A stretch of DNA of 64,000 nt from Yersinia enterocolitica (GCA_002082245.2 NBTC02000002.1:1054001-1118000); one strand, 5' to 3'; numbered from the stretch's first letter, positions 37,339 through 48,703 are shown. Made by a program: numbers and translations. The notes: generated from the sequence alone by a model not told the origin.

Positions 37339-39942
37339 ATGAAGCCCAAAAAAACAGCAGCATCGCAGGATGCCACGCAGTCTGAATACGACGAAAGTAG
37401 TGCGTTATTAAGTGCATTGGACCGCTCATTAGCCATCATTGAGTTTGATCTCAACAGTCGCATAATTGCGGTTAATCAAAACTACCTTGATTATTTTGGC
37501 TATCAACGTGATGAAGTCATTGGTCAACATCATCTTATGTTTTGCCATCCACAATATGCCAGTAGCGACGAGTATCAGACACTGAAGAAATCTTTACTGG
37601 CGGGGAAGTCCGTTGAGGGCCGTTTTGAACGATTGCACAAAGACGGATCCACGGTCTGGCTGGCCGCCATCTATCAACCGGTACCAGGCCCAGGGGGTAG
37701 CGTTACCCGGATGGTGAAAATTGCTAAGGACATTACTTTTTTAATTGAGCAACAAAAAGCCACTCAAGAGTGGGTAGAACTTTTAACCCAATTAACTGAT
37801 CGCAGCGACAGCGCAATGTTTATTGCCGCTAATAGTGATCACGGGCAACAAGCAGTTTATATTAATCAAGGTTTTACTAAGTTATTCGGTTATACACCCG
37901 AACAGGCTCTGGGCCAGAGCATGGTCGATTTACTCCAGAGTGCACATCCTGAACAACTGGGGTTAATTGATTCCACTTCGCCAAATTCACATCAGCAATT
38001 ACTACCCAAAGAGTTATTCTACAGCAAAGACAAACAGCCGCATTGGTGTTCCGCCATTATCAACTCGCTAGTTGATGAGCAGGGTAAACCGAGTTATAGC
38101 ATTGGTGTGTTGACTGATATCACGCTGACCAAAATGTATGAAGTGTTGCAATATAAGGTGCTGGAAGCACTGGTTAAAGAGCTGCCACTGGAAGAAGTGA
38201 TGTCTTTGCTGTGCCGCGAAGTTGAGCGGATTGCCCCCGAGGTGACCGCCAGTATTTTGCAAGCCAGCGGGCACAACTACCTCAGCCATCTCGCAGCACC
38301 CAACCTACCCCTGATTTATACTGCGGCGCTGGCCTGTGTGCCTATTGGCCCGGTATCTGGCTCATGTGGCACCGCCGCATTTCGTAAAGAACCGGTTGAA
38401 GTCCATGATATTGCCACTGACCCATTATGGGAGAACTATCGGCACCTAATTCTACCCCATGGTTTGTTAGCTTGTTGGTCGACGCCTATTCTGTCAAGCC
38501 AGGGGGATGTTCTGGGCACATTTGCCTTTTACTACAAAGAAGTGCAAGGCCCCAGCGAGTTCCACCATCAGTTGGTCAAATTAATCGCAAATTTGTGCTC
38601 ATTGGCGATGGAACGGGAGCAATCACGTCAGCAAATTCAGCATTTGGCTTTTTATGACTCCCTGACTGGCTTGCCTAACCGCACTCAGTTTCTGGTTTAT
38701 GCCAAACAAGCTATCGCCCTTGCCGCTGAAATGGATTACACACTGGCAGTATTAATCATTAATCTGGACCGTTTTAAACAAGTTAATGATTCACTCGGCC
38801 TGGCCGCCGGTGATGAATTACTTGCCTTGATTGCCCAACGGTTGCGCAACGACATGCCAAAAAGTGACATTATCGGCCGCTTATCGGGCGACGAGTTTAT
38901 TATCATTTTAGCCCCCTGCACCATGCAGCAGGCTACCGTGAAAGTTGAGAAAATGCTCAGTCTGCTGTCTCAGCCCTGTCAGATAGCCAACGTCAATATT
39001 ATTCCTTCGGCCAGTGTCGGGATCAGTTTGTATCCTGAGAATGGTTTAGAAATGGATGCGCTGATGAATCACGCCGACATTGCCATGCATAAAGCCAAGA
39101 ATATGGGACATGGTCATTTCAATTTCTTCAGTGCAGAGATGAATAATCTCAATCAACAGCGCCAGGATATGGAAGATGCTCTGCGTCATGCATTTCATAT
39201 CGGGTCTCTTGAGTTATTTTATCAACCACAAGTGATGTTAAAAGATGGGCACCTATATGGTGTGGAAGCCCTTAGTCGCTGGGTTCACCCCATACTGGGG
39301 AACATTCCTCCACAGCGTTTTATTCCTATTGCTGAAGAGTGCGGGCTGATCAACGAACTGGCTCTGTGGGCGATTGAGACGGCTTGTCAACAGTTGGCGG
39401 ACTGGCGTTTACGGAGTATTGATGTGCCCTCGGTTTCAGTGAACTTATCGCCGACCAATTTCCATAATCCAGGCTTGCCGGACATGATTTTACATATCTT
39501 GCAGCATTACCACTTGCCGCCGCAGGATCTCACGCTGGAAATCACCGAAGACATATTAATTGCAAATAATCCGGCGATTTTTGCCACTATAGAAAAAATT
39601 CATCGACTGGGCGTGCGTTTATCAATGGATGACTTTGGTACCGGCTATTCCAGTCTGAGTTATCTGCGCCATTTGGATCTTGATGAAATCAAACTGGATA
39701 AAAGTTTTGTCCATGATCTTGAGCATGACGAAACCAGCCGAACGTTAAGTGAGGCGGTGATCCGTATTGGTGAAAGTTTGCAACTATCAGTGATTGTCGA
39801 AGGGGTAGAAAACGAGGCGCAACGTACATTATTGAGCCGCCAAGGTTATCAAATAGGCCAAGGTTTTCTTTTTTCCGAGGCATTACCTGCCGTGAAACTA
39901 GAACAGTGGTTAGAGCATCGCACGACTAGTAGCAGTAGCTAA
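37339..39942 (+). CDS. PAS-PAS-GAF-GGDEF-EAL cyclic di-GMP protein
   Basis: An 867-residue soluble sensor. PAS 1 is at about 25-135, PAS 2 about 150-265, GAF about 275-430, GGDEF about 440-600 and EAL about 610-860. The GGDEF signature is Ser516-Gly-Asp-Glu-Phe520 and the upstream RxxD inhibitory site reads PKSD. The EAL domain looks active: Glu643-Ala-Leu, SVNLSP, EITED, Asp764-Asp765 in DDFGTGYSSL, IKLDKSF and VEGVENE. The architecture resembles E. coli DosP, but I see no haem ligand evidence. It most likely hydrolyses c-di-GMP under control of a PAS ligand. It stands alone. Confidence 0.9.
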   Translation: MKPKKTAASQDATQSEYDESSALLSALDRSLAIIEFDLNSRIIAVNQNYLDYFGYQRDEVIGQHHLMFCHPQYASSDEYQTLKKSLLAGKSVEGRFERLHKDGSTVWLAAIYQPVPGPGGSVTRMVKIAKDITFLIEQQKATQEWVELLTQLTDRSDSAMFIAANSDHGQQAVYINQGFTKLFGYTPEQALGQSMVDLLQSAHPEQLGLIDSTSPNSHQQLLPKELFYSKDKQPHWCSAIINSLVDEQGKPSYSIGVLTDITLTKMYEVLQYKVLEALVKELPLEEVMSLLCREVERIAPEVTASILQASGHNYLSHLAAPNLPLIYTAALACVPIGPVSGSCGTAAFRKEPVEVHDIATDPLWENYRHLILPHGLLACWSTPILSSQGDVLGTFAFYYKEVQGPSEFHHQLVKLIANLCSLAMEREQSRQQIQHLAFYDSLTGLPNRTQFLVYAKQAIALAAEMDYTLAVLIINLDRFKQVNDSLGLAAGDELLALIAQRLRNDMPKSDIIGRLSGDEFIIILAPCTMQQATVKVEKMLSLLSQPCQIANVNIIPSASVGISLYPENGLEMDALMNHADIAMHKAKNMGHGHFNFFSAEMNNLNQQRQDMEDALRHAFHIGSLELFYQPQVMLKDGHLYGVEALSRWVHPILGNIPPQRFIPIAEECGLINELALWAIETACQQLADWRLRSIDVPSVSVNLSPTNFHNPGLPDMILHILQHYHLPPQDLTLEITEDILIANNPAIFATIEKIHRLGVRLSMDDFGTGYSSLSYLRHLDLDEIKLDKSFVHDLEHDETSRTLSEAVIRIGESLQLSVIVEGVENEAQRTLLSRQGYQIGQGFLFSEALPAVKLEQWLEHRTTSSSS

Positions 39943-40107
39943 TCAATAACAAGAGATTAATTATTAGTTGTAGTACCCTATTAGTCGATTTAGAACACCA
40001 ATAGGTGACATTGTCACTATCGTTTGGTTGGCTATGGCTAACCTTTTCATTCGTCGATAAATTCTTTATTCTTGTCGCCTTTGCAATCTGGATGTTGTTT
40101 TTTTGTT

Positions 40108-41301
40108 ATGCAAAAATTTCTTTTTCTGCTGTTAAGCCTGATTCTGCTCGGCCCATTGGGCATCGACCTCTACTTACCCACGATTCCCGCGATAGCCAAG
40201 GGGCTAAACAGTAGCGAGTCGCTGATTCAATCCACTATTGCCTTGTTTATTCTGGTACTGGGTATTGGTCAGCTGATTGCTGGGCCATTAGTCGATAAGT
40301 ATGGGCGTAAACCCATAGCCATCATCGGTATTATTCTCTACATGCTGGGGGCCGCGATGGCTGCACTGGCAGTCAGCCCGCTGATGTTTGTCAGTTCTCG
40401 CCTGTTACAAGGTGTCGCTGTTTGCTGTACTGCGGTGGTGGCATTCAGTGGGGTGCGTGACCGCCTCAACGGTAATGAGGCCGCGCGCGCTTTTGGTTTC
40501 CTTAATGGGACGTTAAATATCGTACCCGCATTGGCCCCCTTGCTCGGTGGTTTATTGGCGGAAGCCTTTGGCTGGCGCGCCCCATTCTGGTTCCTGGCGT
40601 TATATGGCTTGCTGGTATTAATTCTGATAATTATCTTCCTGCCAGAAACACGGCCAGCGGGTACCCAAGCCGTTAAGGGCTTGCCGATAAAGAACTATCT
40701 GCGCATCTTACGTGATGACCGTTTTCTGATTTTCGCACTGGTGAACGCGGGCGCTATGGGCATGGCCTTAACTTATGTCTCGCTGGCACCCAACGTATTG
40801 ATGGTGGGCGCAGGACTCAGTCCATTACAGTTCTCACTGGTGTTCGGTGCCAATGGCTTTTGGATCATGGCGGTCAGTTTTATTGCTAACCGTATTATCC
40901 AAAAAATCGGCCGCCCTACCTGCCTGATGACCGGCAGCCTGTTGATGGCGCTGGGGTGTCTAGGGTTATTATTTGGTCTGACGCAACTGTCGGCAGAAAT
41001 ACAGCAACACTGGCTGGTGTATATGTTACCCGTTGCCAGTGCCTGTGCCGGTTTAGCCTTTATGATGGGGCCAGCCACCAGTTATGCATTGGAGCCCTAT
41101 GCCAATGAAGCCGGTGTCGCCTCCGCGCTGGTGGGTTTTGTGCAAATGGCCGGGGGAGCTGGATTAGGCTTGCTGGCAATGTCCTTACCAATTGAGCCTA
41201 AATTATCACTCGCCATCGTAATGCTGGCAGGGTGTCTACTGGCTTGGCAGGCACGCCGTGCCAGTAAGCATGTCCGTGGTAACTTGCAGAAAATAAACTA
41301 A
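40108..41301 (+). CDS. Bcr/CflA-family MFS multidrug exporter
   Basis: A 397-residue twelve-helix major facilitator. The N-terminal LGPLGIDLYLPTIPAIA is the Bcr/CflA signature. The loop 2-3 motif is GPLVDKYGRKP, and motif C-like FLNGTLNIVPALAPLLGG is in helix 5. Such proteins export chloramphenicol-like drugs, bicyclomycin or small peptides using the proton gradient. The start at ATG 40108 gives MQKFLFLLLSLILLGPLGIDLYLP, the family N-terminus; no strong ribosome-binding site precedes it. The gene ends 7 bp from the convergent dadX. Confidence 0.88.
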   Translation: MQKFLFLLLSLILLGPLGIDLYLPTIPAIAKGLNSSESLIQSTIALFILVLGIGQLIAGPLVDKYGRKPIAIIGIILYMLGAAMAALAVSPLMFVSSRLLQGVAVCCTAVVAFSGVRDRLNGNEAARAFGFLNGTLNIVPALAPLLGGLLAEAFGWRAPFWFLALYGLLVLILIIIFLPETRPAGTQAVKGLPIKNYLRILRDDRFLIFALVNAGAMGMALTYVSLAPNVLMVGAGLSPLQFSLVFGANGFWIMAVSFIANRIIQKIGRPTCLMTGSLLMALGCLGLLFGLTQLSAEIQQHWLVYMLPVASACAGLAFMMGPATSYALEPYANEAGVASALVGFVQMAGGAGLGLLAMSLPIEPKLSLAIVMLAGCLLAWQARRASKHVRGNLQKIN

Positions 41302-41308
41302 AAACAAC

Positions 41309-42385
41309 CTAAGTGCGCTCGGTGATGACGCTAACGCGACTCGCCAGTGCACACATCAACTCATACCCCACGGTGCCTGCCGCCGCCGCCACATCATCGA
41401 TAGGAAGATTATCCCCCCAGATCTCAACTTTACTCCCCATTTGTGCCTGCGGACAGGGTGTCAAATCTACGGTTAGCATATCCATTGAAATCGACCCCAC
41501 CGTATGAGTCAGTATGCCATCCACCCTGATGGGCGTGCCGCTGGGAGCCAGCCGTGGATAACCATCAGCATAACCGCAGGCGACGACACCGATGCGCTGT
41601 GTGCCTGTGGCACTGTAGCGGCTGCCATAGCCAACACTGTGCCCTGCTGAGAGCGTCTGTATGGCGATAATTTCGCTGTGCAGCTCCATTACCGGGCGCA
41701 ATCCAATGCCAGCGATATCGCTTACATCACCACTGGGTGACGCGCCATAGAGGATAATACCTGGCCGCACCCAATCAAAGTGGGTTTCAGGATTGCGCAA
41801 TATTGCCGCCGAGTTGGCAAAGCTGCGCGCAGCCACCAGATGCCCACTGGCCTGCTGAATCTGCGTGAATTGCTCGCTGGCACCAATATGGTTATCTGCA
41901 TTGGCAAAGTGGCTCATTAGCGTCACCTTGCCGATGTTATTTATACTGTTAGCCCATTGCCAGATGGCCTCTGCCTGCCCGATGGGAAAACCTAAGCGAT
42001 TCATGCCGCTATTAAGTTTTAAATAAATATCGAGTGGTGTGCTCAGCCGCGCCGCTTTGATGGCGTCAAGCTGCCAGTCACTGTGTACCACGGTGGTTAA
42101 CCGGTAGTGGTCGATCAGGACTATATCTTGCGCACGAAAGAACCCCTCAAGCAGCAAAATTGGCCCTTGCCAGCCCTGTTCACGCAACATTATCGCTTCA
42201 TTTAAATCCAATAACGCAAAACCATCGGTTGCATCCAGCCCTTGCCAAATGCGGGCCAGACCATGGCCGTAGGCATTGGCTTTTACCACTGACCAAATTT
42301 TAGCGGCCCCGGCAAGACGGTGAACAATACTGAGGTTATGGCGTAAGGCAGATAAATGAAGCGTAGCGGATATCGGGCGAGGCAT
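41309..42385 (-). CDS. dadX: Catabolic alanine racemase
   Basis: The 358-residue PLP enzyme converts L-alanine to D-alanine for oxidation by DadA. The PLP Lys35 is in [12 protein letters not shown]. The second catalytic Tyr is in [11 protein letters not shown], and the C-terminal domain has [12 protein letters not shown]. The start at 42385 follows AAGGA by 6 bases; the upstream ATG is not family-like. It lies 72 bp downstream of dadA, the E. coli dadAX operon. Distinguished from the biosynthetic Alr by this context. Confidence 0.94.
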   Translation of the reverse strand: MPRPISATLHLSALRHNLSIVHRLAGAAKIWSVVKANAYGHGLARIWQGLDATDGFALLDLNEAIMLREQGWQGPILLLEGFFRAQDIVLIDHYRLTTVVHSDWQLDAIKAARLSTPLDIYLKLNSGMNRLGFPIGQAEAIWQWANSINNIGKVTLMSHFANADNHIGASEQFTQIQQASGHLVAARSFANSAAILRNPETHFDWVRPGIILYGASPSGDVSDIAGIGLRPVMELHSEIIAIQTLSAGHSVGYGSRYSATGTQRIGVVACGYADGYPRLAPSGTPIRVDGILTHTVGSISMDMLTVDLTPCPQAQMGSKVEIWGDNLPIDDVAAAAGTVGYELMCALASRVSVITERT

Positions 42386-42457
42386 GCTTTTTCCTTCTTG
42401 GGCGGTATTCAATTATTTACAGCCCGCCAGTGGGCTGTAATGATCAATCGGCGCCTT

Positions 42458-43762
42458 TTAGCGCACAGGGTGAATGTCGTGTAAAGGCGTGATATTCAGT
42501 GGCCGAAAGCCCGCGCTATAACGCGCGACAGATAAATCATCCGCCAGAATCGCTGGGCGACGCCCATACATAATATCAGCCAATAATTGACCCGACCCAC
42601 AGGCCATGGTCCAGCCCAAGGTGCCATGGCCGGTATTCAGATAGAGATTCTTAAGCGAGGTTCGCCCGACAATGGGCGTACCATCAGGTGTCATCGGGCG
42701 CAGCCCGGTCCAGAACGTGGCCTGACTGATATTGCCCCCATGAGGGTACAAATCACCCACCACCATTTCCAGCGTCTCACGACGTGCTGGTGCCAATTGA
42801 GTATTAAATCCAACGATTTCCGCCATCCCCCCAACCCGAATCCTGTCATCAAAGCGCGTAATGGCAATCTTGTAGGTCTCATCCAGCACGGTGGAGAAAG
42901 GTGCCGAGGCCGGATCTGTAATAGGAATAGTGAGTGAATAACCTTTTAGTGGATAAACAGGAATCGAGACCAGCCCGGCTAACAGCTCCGTAGAGTAAGC
43001 ACCGAAGGCCACTACATAGGCATCAGCGTTAATAATATCGTCGCCACACAGCACACCGGCGATTTGGTCACCGTCCACCAGCAATTTATCCACCGAGCGA
43101 TTGAACACAAACTTAACCCCAGCCCGCTCGGCCATTTGGGCTAAGCGTTCAGTAAACAGTTTGCAGTCGCCGGTTTCATCATTAGGTAAACGTAAACCAC
43201 CGGTCAGTTTATGTGCTACTTTCGCCAATGCCGGTTCCACTGTTGCCAGTTGATCAGCCGTTAGCAGTGAATATGGCACCCCCGCATCATCTAACACCGC
43301 AATATCCTTGGCGGCGTTATCAAATTGCTGTTCGGTACGGAACAGTTGCAGTGTTCCCCCCTGACGGCCTTCATACTGAATACCGGTGTCTTCACGCAGC
43401 TCTTTTAAACAGTCGCGACTGTATTCTGCCAGACGCACCATACGGCTTTTGTTGAGCATGTAGTGGGAAGTGTCGCAGTTTCTCAGCATCTGCCACATCC
43501 AGCGTAGCTGGAAGCTGCTGCCGTCAAGGTGGATTGCCAACGGCGCATGGCGTTGGAACATCCATTTAATGGCCTTCAGAGGAACCCCAGGCGCAGCCCA
43601 AGGTGCCGCATATCCCGGCGATATCTGACCTGCGTTACCGGCACTGGTTTCCTGCGCGGGCCCCTGCTGACGGTCAATCACCGTAACATCATGCCCGTCT
43701 TTGGCTAAGTACCAGGCACTGGCTACCCCCACCACACCGCTTCCTAAAATGACAATGCGCAT
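42458..43762 (-). CDS. dadA: D-amino acid dehydrogenase
   Basis: The 434-residue (E. coli 432) FAD enzyme of the inner membrane oxidises D-alanine and other D-amino acids and passes electrons to the respiratory chain. The N-terminal FAD motif is [27 protein letters not shown]; the C-terminal FAD region is [17 protein letters not shown] and [16 protein letters not shown]. It is the first gene of dadAX. In E. coli the operon is controlled by Lrp and CRP; sites cannot be assigned here. Confidence 0.96.
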   Translation of the reverse strand: MRIVILGSGVVGVASAWYLAKDGHDVTVIDRQQGPAQETSAGNAGQISPGYAAPWAAPGVPLKAIKWMFQRHAPLAIHLDGSSFQLRWMWQMLRNCDTSHYMLNKSRMVRLAEYSRDCLKELREDTGIQYEGRQGGTLQLFRTEQQFDNAAKDIAVLDDAGVPYSLLTADQLATVEPALAKVAHKLTGGLRLPNDETGDCKLFTERLAQMAERAGVKFVFNRSVDKLLVDGDQIAGVLCGDDIINADAYVVAFGAYSTELLAGLVSIPVYPLKGYSLTIPITDPASAPFSTVLDETYKIAITRFDDRIRVGGMAEIVGFNTQLAPARRETLEMVVGDLYPHGGNISQATFWTGLRPMTPDGTPIVGRTSLKNLYLNTGHGTLGWTMACGSGQLLADIMYGRRPAILADDLSVARYSAGFRPLNITPLHDIHPVR

Positions 43763-44273
43763 ACCTTCCTCCCCCCAAACAACACCTAAAGCATAATATT
43801 CTGTTGACAGAAAATTAACTCAGCAGAAAAATCTAGCCAACATATTAATGCCAGGTCGTGACTTAATTCACAATTAATTTACAATGCAATTACTTTTCAG
43901 TTCAATAGCGTTAGGAAAATAGCGATAAGATGCTATTTTTGCCCAATTAAACGTCTAAAAGGAGAGAAAGCGCCATAATACCCACAATTAGCAGCATGAA
44001 TAATTGGCATGTTGTGTAAGACTCTTTTACTAGTTTTATATTCCATAATTAGACCAATAAATCAGAATAATAATCTATAAAATCTAATTAATCGTACAGA
44101 CTGATACGACAGCAATGATTCTGGCACGAACCGGCAGTCAACCTACCTGTTGTTTGAAAGATGGCGGATATTCATTGACATAAGGTCTTGCCATGCCTCA
44201 ACTTGTTAATCTTGAGCTAGGATTATTGAAGTGACCAGTATTTTGCAGGGTTATAAAACCGTGAGGATGCGCT
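43763..44273. other. dadA/ycgB divergent region
   Basis: About 510 bp of AT-rich DNA with the divergent promoters of dadAX and ycgB. No reading frame is supported. Lrp sites are expected from E. coli, but they are too degenerate to call by eye. Confidence 0.5.
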
Positions 44274-45809
44274 ATGACAACTTCAACACCGAAACAAACC
44301 GCGCAAGATAAGCGCCTGACTGACGGCCCAGACTGGACATTTGAATTGTTGCAGGTCTATCTGGACCAAATAGACCGGGTGGCAAAACATTACCGGCTAG
44401 ATACTTACCCCCACCAGATAGAGGTTATTACCTCCGAACAGATGATGGATGCCTATTCAAGTATCGGTATGCCTATCAACTATACCCATTGGTCTTTTGG
44501 TAAGAAATTTATCGAAACAGAGCAAAAATATAAGCACGGTCAGCAAGGATTAGCGTACGAGATTGTGATTAACTCCAATCCTTGCATCGCTTATTTAATG
44601 GAAGAAAATACTATTACCATGCAAGCCTTAGTCATGGCTCACGCCTGCTATGGACATAACTCTTTCTTTAAGAATAATTACTTATTTCGAGCCTGGACCG
44701 ATGCCAGTTCGATAGTGGATTATTTGTTGTTTGCTCGTCATTACATCAGTGAATGCGAGGAACGTTATGGGGTGGAAGAAGTAGAGCGGCTACTCGACTC
44801 CTGTCATGCCCTGATGAATTATGGGGTGGACCGCTATAAACGTCCGCAAAAGATCTCTTTAGTGGAGGAAACCGCCCGGCAGAAAAGCCGCGAGGAGTAT
44901 CTGCAAAGTCAGGTCAACTCGTTGTGGAAAACCCTACCGCGCAAGGATCGAGGGGAAGTCCAAGCCCAGGCTCAACGCTATCCCAGTGAACCGCAGGAGA
45001 ACCTGCTCTATTTCATGGAGAAAAATGCTCCGCTGCTGGAGTCATGGCAACGCGAAGTGCTGCGAATAGTCCGCAAAGTCAGCCAATATTTTTATCCACA
45101 AAAACAGACACAAGTGATGAATGAAGGTTGGGCCACCTTCTGGCATTACACCATTCTTAACCATCTGTACGATGAGGGTAAGGTCACTGACCGCTTTATG
45201 ATGGAGTTCTTGCACAGCCACACCAACGTTGTGTATCAACCGCCGTATAACAGCCCTTATTACAACGGTATTAACCCGTATGCCCTTGGCTTTGCCATGT
45301 TCCAAGATATCAAGCGTATTTGCCAATCACCGACGGAGGAGGACTATTATTGGTTCCCGGATATCGCCGGTAAAGATTGGTTGGATACGTTGCATTTTGC
45401 CATGCGCGACTTTAAGGATGAAAGCTTCATCAGCCAGTTCTTATCACCGAAAGTAATGCGTGACTTCCGGCTATTCACCGTGCTGGATGATGATAAGCAT
45501 AACTATCTGGAGATTTCAGCCATTCATAATGAAGAAGGTTATCGGGCTATACGTAATGAATTGTCTGCTCAATATAACTTGAGTAATCACGAACCAAACA
45601 TTCAGGTATGGAACGTTGATCTGCGCGGAGACCGCTCCCTGACCCTGCGCTATATTCCTCATGATCGGGCACCACTGGATAAGAGCCGTCAGCAAGTGAT
45701 GAAACATATTCACCGGCTATGGGGGTTTGATATTCATATGGAACAACTGAATGACGATGGCTCGATTGAGCTACTCGACAGCGTGCCGCCAAGAGCCAAT
45801 AAGCTCTAG
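44274..45809 (+). CDS. ycgB: SpoVR-family protein YcgB
   Basis: The 511-residue protein (E. coli YcgB 510) is of the SpoVR family, named for a Bacillus spore-cortex gene. Family blocks include PHQIEVITSEQMMDAYSSIGMPINYTHWSFGK, CYGHNSFFKNNYLF, MNEGWATFWHY (a His/Glu-rich, possibly metal-binding motif) and GINPYALGF. Enzymatic activity is unknown. In many bacteria the gene is next to prkA/yeaG and yhbH/yeaH, and in E. coli all three belong to the RpoS regulon. It is divergent from dadAX. Confidence 0.95.
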   Translation: MTTSTPKQTAQDKRLTDGPDWTFELLQVYLDQIDRVAKHYRLDTYPHQIEVITSEQMMDAYSSIGMPINYTHWSFGKKFIETEQKYKHGQQGLAYEIVINSNPCIAYLMEENTITMQALVMAHACYGHNSFFKNNYLFRAWTDASSIVDYLLFARHYISECEERYGVEEVERLLDSCHALMNYGVDRYKRPQKISLVEETARQKSREEYLQSQVNSLWKTLPRKDRGEVQAQAQRYPSEPQENLLYFMEKNAPLLESWQREVLRIVRKVSQYFYPQKQTQVMNEGWATFWHYTILNHLYDEGKVTDRFMMEFLHSHTNVVYQPPYNSPYYNGINPYALGFAMFQDIKRICQSPTEEDYYWFPDIAGKDWLDTLHFAMRDFKDESFISQFLSPKVMRDFRLFTVLDDDKHNYLEISAIHNEEGYRAIRNELSAQYNLSNHEPNIQVWNVDLRGDRSLTLRYIPHDRAPLDKSRQQVMKHIHRLWGFDIHMEQLNDDGSIELLDSVPPRANKL

Positions 45810-45866
45810 CACAGGGCAGACGAGGTGGATAACCGCGCGAGCTATTGCGCTACATCTTGCCATGAA

Positions 45867-45892
45867 AAAGGGGCATTTAATGCCCCTTTTGC
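45867..45892. terminator. Terminator between ycgB and fadR
   Basis: AAAAGGGGCAT (45867-45877), TTA, ATGCCCCTTTT (45881-45891). The A/T arms allow it to work in both directions for the convergent genes. Confidence 0.85.
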
Positions 45893-45916
45893 GTTGCAAT
45901 TTTACGCGATATTCGC

Positions 45917-46636
45917 CTAACGGCGTGCTTCGGCCAAATCACTTGGCATCGTGCCCTGCATGCTGTGCCAAATAGCACCACTCTCTTTACCGTATGCTCT
46001 CAGGCACTCTGACACCTGATCATGGGCTTTTTCATCACACAGCGTTGACAGTTTGCTGTAGAAAGTCAGTGCCAGCTTACGGGCTTCAGGATTCGAGAAA
46101 TAGTAACGCCCAACCCGGGTATAAAGCCCTTTCATGCCATTTAGGATCAACCCATAAATAGGGTTACCCGAAGCAAAAGCCAAACCACGGAAAATACCGT
46201 AATCCAGTGCGGTGAAAGCCTCGGCGTGATCATCAACTGTTTGAGCTTGTGCCAGGATTTCCTGTGCTTTCTCTGGATGATTACGGATTGCCGTGCGAAC
46301 GAAGATGGTAGCGATATTTGTTCTGACTGCCAGTAAGTTGTCTATCAATTGTGGCACGCTGTCGTGGTCAAGTCGCGCCAGTGTTTCCAGAATATTAAGA
46401 CCAGACGTTTCCCAAAAATTGTTTACTTTCGTCGGTTTACCATGCTGAATAGTGAGCCAGCCATCGCGGGCTAAGCGTTGTAACACTTCACGCAATGTAG
46501 TGCGAGTCACTCCAATCAGCTCTGAAAGTTCACGCTCCGCGGGCAAAATAGTGCCTGGAGGGAAGCGATTATTCCAAATACTTTCAATAATATACTCTTC
46601 CGCGAAACCGGCAGGACTTTGCGCCTTTATAACCAT
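45917..46636 (-). CDS. fadR: Fatty-acid-responsive regulator FadR
   Basis: The 239-residue GntR-family regulator represses beta-oxidation genes and activates unsaturated fatty acid synthesis (fabA, fabB); long-chain acyl-CoA releases it. The N-terminal winged helix is seen in [60 protein letters not shown], with the recognition Arg-Thr-Thr-Leu-Arg. The all-helical acyl-CoA domain follows from about residue 80. It has the same length as E. coli FadR. It is divergent from nhaB, as in E. coli. Confidence 0.97.
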   Translation of the reverse strand: MVIKAQSPAGFAEEYIIESIWNNRFPPGTILPAERELSELIGVTRTTLREVLQRLARDGWLTIQHGKPTKVNNFWETSGLNILETLARLDHDSVPQLIDNLLAVRTNIATIFVRTAIRNHPEKAQEILAQAQTVDDHAEAFTALDYGIFRGLAFASGNPIYGLILNGMKGLYTRVGRYYFSNPEARKLALTFYSKLSTLCDEKAHDQVSECLRAYGKESGAIWHSMQGTMPSDLAEARR

Positions 46637-46880
46637 ATTTTTGACGTTCCGTAGCGATACATATCAGCAATTTAGTGCGCTCATCATACCAGACGACGCT
46701 ATCGTGACATAGCATCAGGACCGAACAAATGGTGAAAGTAGTCATAAAGTTGCAAAAATTGCGCAGATGGAATGATGTACAGATTATACGTATTGCTTTT
46801 AGAGCAATGACGTAAGGTAAAATGTAACTTTAGGCAGTAATTGCACCATAATAATTTTAATAAGGAGACTGTAACTCACA

Positions 46881-48455
46881 ATGGATATGACCATTAGACA
46901 AGCTGTACTCAAGAATTTTCTGGGGAATTCACCTGATTGGTACAAGCTGGCAATTATCGGGTTTCTCATTATTAACCCACTGGTATTCTTTTTTGTCAGC
47001 CCATTTATTGCTGGCTGGATGTTGGTGGTCGAATTTATCTTTACACTGGCTATGGCGCTAAAATGTTACCCACTGCAACCGGGGGGTTTATTGGCCATTC
47101 AAGCCGTTGCCATCGGTATGACCAGCCCACATCAGGTGGCAGAAGAAATTGCTAATAATCTGGAAGTGCTGCTGTTGTTGGTGTTTATGGTGGCAGGTAT
47201 CTATTTCATGAAGCAGTTATTACTGTTTGTATTTACCAAACTGCTGCTGAACATTCGCTCAAAAATCGTTCTTTCATTAGCCTTCTGTGTCGCCTCTGCC
47301 TTCCTTTCGGCATTCCTTGATGCCTTAACTGTAATCGCCGTGGTTATCAGTGTTTCTGTTGGTTTTTATACTATCTATCATCATGTTGCATCAAACCATA
47401 CCGATAAAGATATCACCGACGACAGTTGGATCGATAATCAGGAAAACCGTAAAACGTTGGAGCAATTCCGCGCTTTCTTGCGTAGCCTGATGATGCATGC
47501 GGGTGTGGGTACTGCGCTGGGTGGCGTAATGACCATGGTTGGCGAGCCGCAGAACCTGATTATCGCTAAGAGTGCCGGTTGGAACTTTACCGACTTCTTT
47601 ATTCGCATGCTGCCCGTGACGTTACCCGTCCTGTGTTGCGGATTATTGGTTTGTCTGCTGGTAGAACGTTTTAAACTGTTTGGTTATGGTGCACAGCTTC
47701 CCGAGCGCGTTCGTCAGGTTTTGACTGACTATGATCAACAAGCCAGTGCGAAACGGAGCAAGCAAGAGAAAGTGAAGCTTCTGATTCAGGCCTTGATCGG
47801 TGTTTGGTTGGTGCTCGCATTGGCCCTGCATTTAGCCGAGGTAGGCTTGGTCGGATTATCGGTGATTATACTCGCCACCTCCCTCTGCGGAATTACCAAT
47901 GAACATGCACTGGGTAAGGCATTTCAGGAGGCATTGCCTTTTACTGCCCTACTCACGGTGTTTTTTGCCGTGGTTGCCGTCATTATTGAGCAGAGCCTCT
48001 TCTCACCGATTATTCAGTTTGTTTTACAATCTTCACCATCAGCACAGTTATCACTGTTTTATCTGTTTAATGGCTTACTCTCTTCGGTATCCGACAATGT
48101 ATTTGTCGGTACGGTTTATATCAATGAGGCGCGCACTGCATTTGAGCACGGTATTATTTCGCTTCAGCAATTTGAGTTATTGGCTGTTGCCATCAATACC
48201 GGGACCAACCTCCCCTCAGTTGCCACACCGAACGGCCAAGCCGCTTTTCTGTTCCTGCTAACCTCCGCGCTGGCCCCTTTAATTCGTCTTTCTTATGGGC
48301 GCATGGTGTATATGGCACTCCCCTATACTATTGTGATGACCCTCGTCGGTCTGTTAGGCGTGGAGTACTTATTAGTGCCAATAACCGAATGGATGATGCA
48401 AAGTGGCTGGATAAGTTTGCCTCATCTGGCAGCCGGAGCTAGCATCACACATTGA
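46881..48455 (+). CDS. nhaB: Na+/H+ antiporter NhaB
   Basis: A 524-residue inner-membrane antiporter (E. coli 513) that expels Na+ in exchange for protons, important at neutral to alkaline pH. About twelve membrane segments are visible. Conserved blocks are [61 protein letters not shown] (transport Asp) and [21 protein letters not shown] lies 13 bases before the ATG, slightly far. It is divergent from fadR and upstream of dsbB, as in E. coli. Confidence 0.95.
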   Translation: MDMTIRQAVLKNFLGNSPDWYKLAIIGFLIINPLVFFFVSPFIAGWMLVVEFIFTLAMALKCYPLQPGGLLAIQAVAIGMTSPHQVAEEIANNLEVLLLLVFMVAGIYFMKQLLLFVFTKLLLNIRSKIVLSLAFCVASAFLSAFLDALTVIAVVISVSVGFYTIYHHVASNHTDKDITDDSWIDNQENRKTLEQFRAFLRSLMMHAGVGTALGGVMTMVGEPQNLIIAKSAGWNFTDFFIRMLPVTLPVLCCGLLVCLLVERFKLFGYGAQLPERVRQVLTDYDQQASAKRSKQEKVKLLIQALIGVWLVLALALHLAEVGLVGLSVIILATSLCGITNEHALGKAFQEALPFTALLTVFFAVVAVIIEQSLFSPIIQFVLQSSPSAQLSLFYLFNGLLSSVSDNVFVGTVYINEARTAFEHGIISLQQFELLAVAINTGTNLPSVATPNGQAAFLFLLTSALAPLIRLSYGRMVYMALPYTIVMTLVGLLGVEYLLVPITEWMMQSGWISLPHLAAGASITH

Positions 48456-48475
48456 TCGCTTGCATTATAGTATCT

Positions 48476-48538
48476 GCCAGCCCTACACTTTTGGTCGCCG
48501 CGGGGGCTGTTATTAGCTTCGAGGGATTATGGGCTGGC
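48476..48538 (+). repeat. Inverted repeat between nhaB and dsbB
   Basis: GCCAGCCC (48476-48483) and GGGCTGGC (48531-48538) are exact inverted copies around about 47 nt. No T tract follows. It may fold the nhaB-dsbB intercistronic RNA. Confidence 0.45.
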
Positions 48539-48703
48539 AAAACAAACCAAATATCTCACCCAAAGTAAAATTCAGGCTTGTGATAACTTGTCACGCGCGA
48601 GAAAGAGCTGATTTTTGCCTAATTTTACCTTTGGGTGGCTGGCAGCAAAGATGAATTGGTTTACACTGCCGGTACAATTGCTTACTGCATGGAAAATAAA
48701 GAT

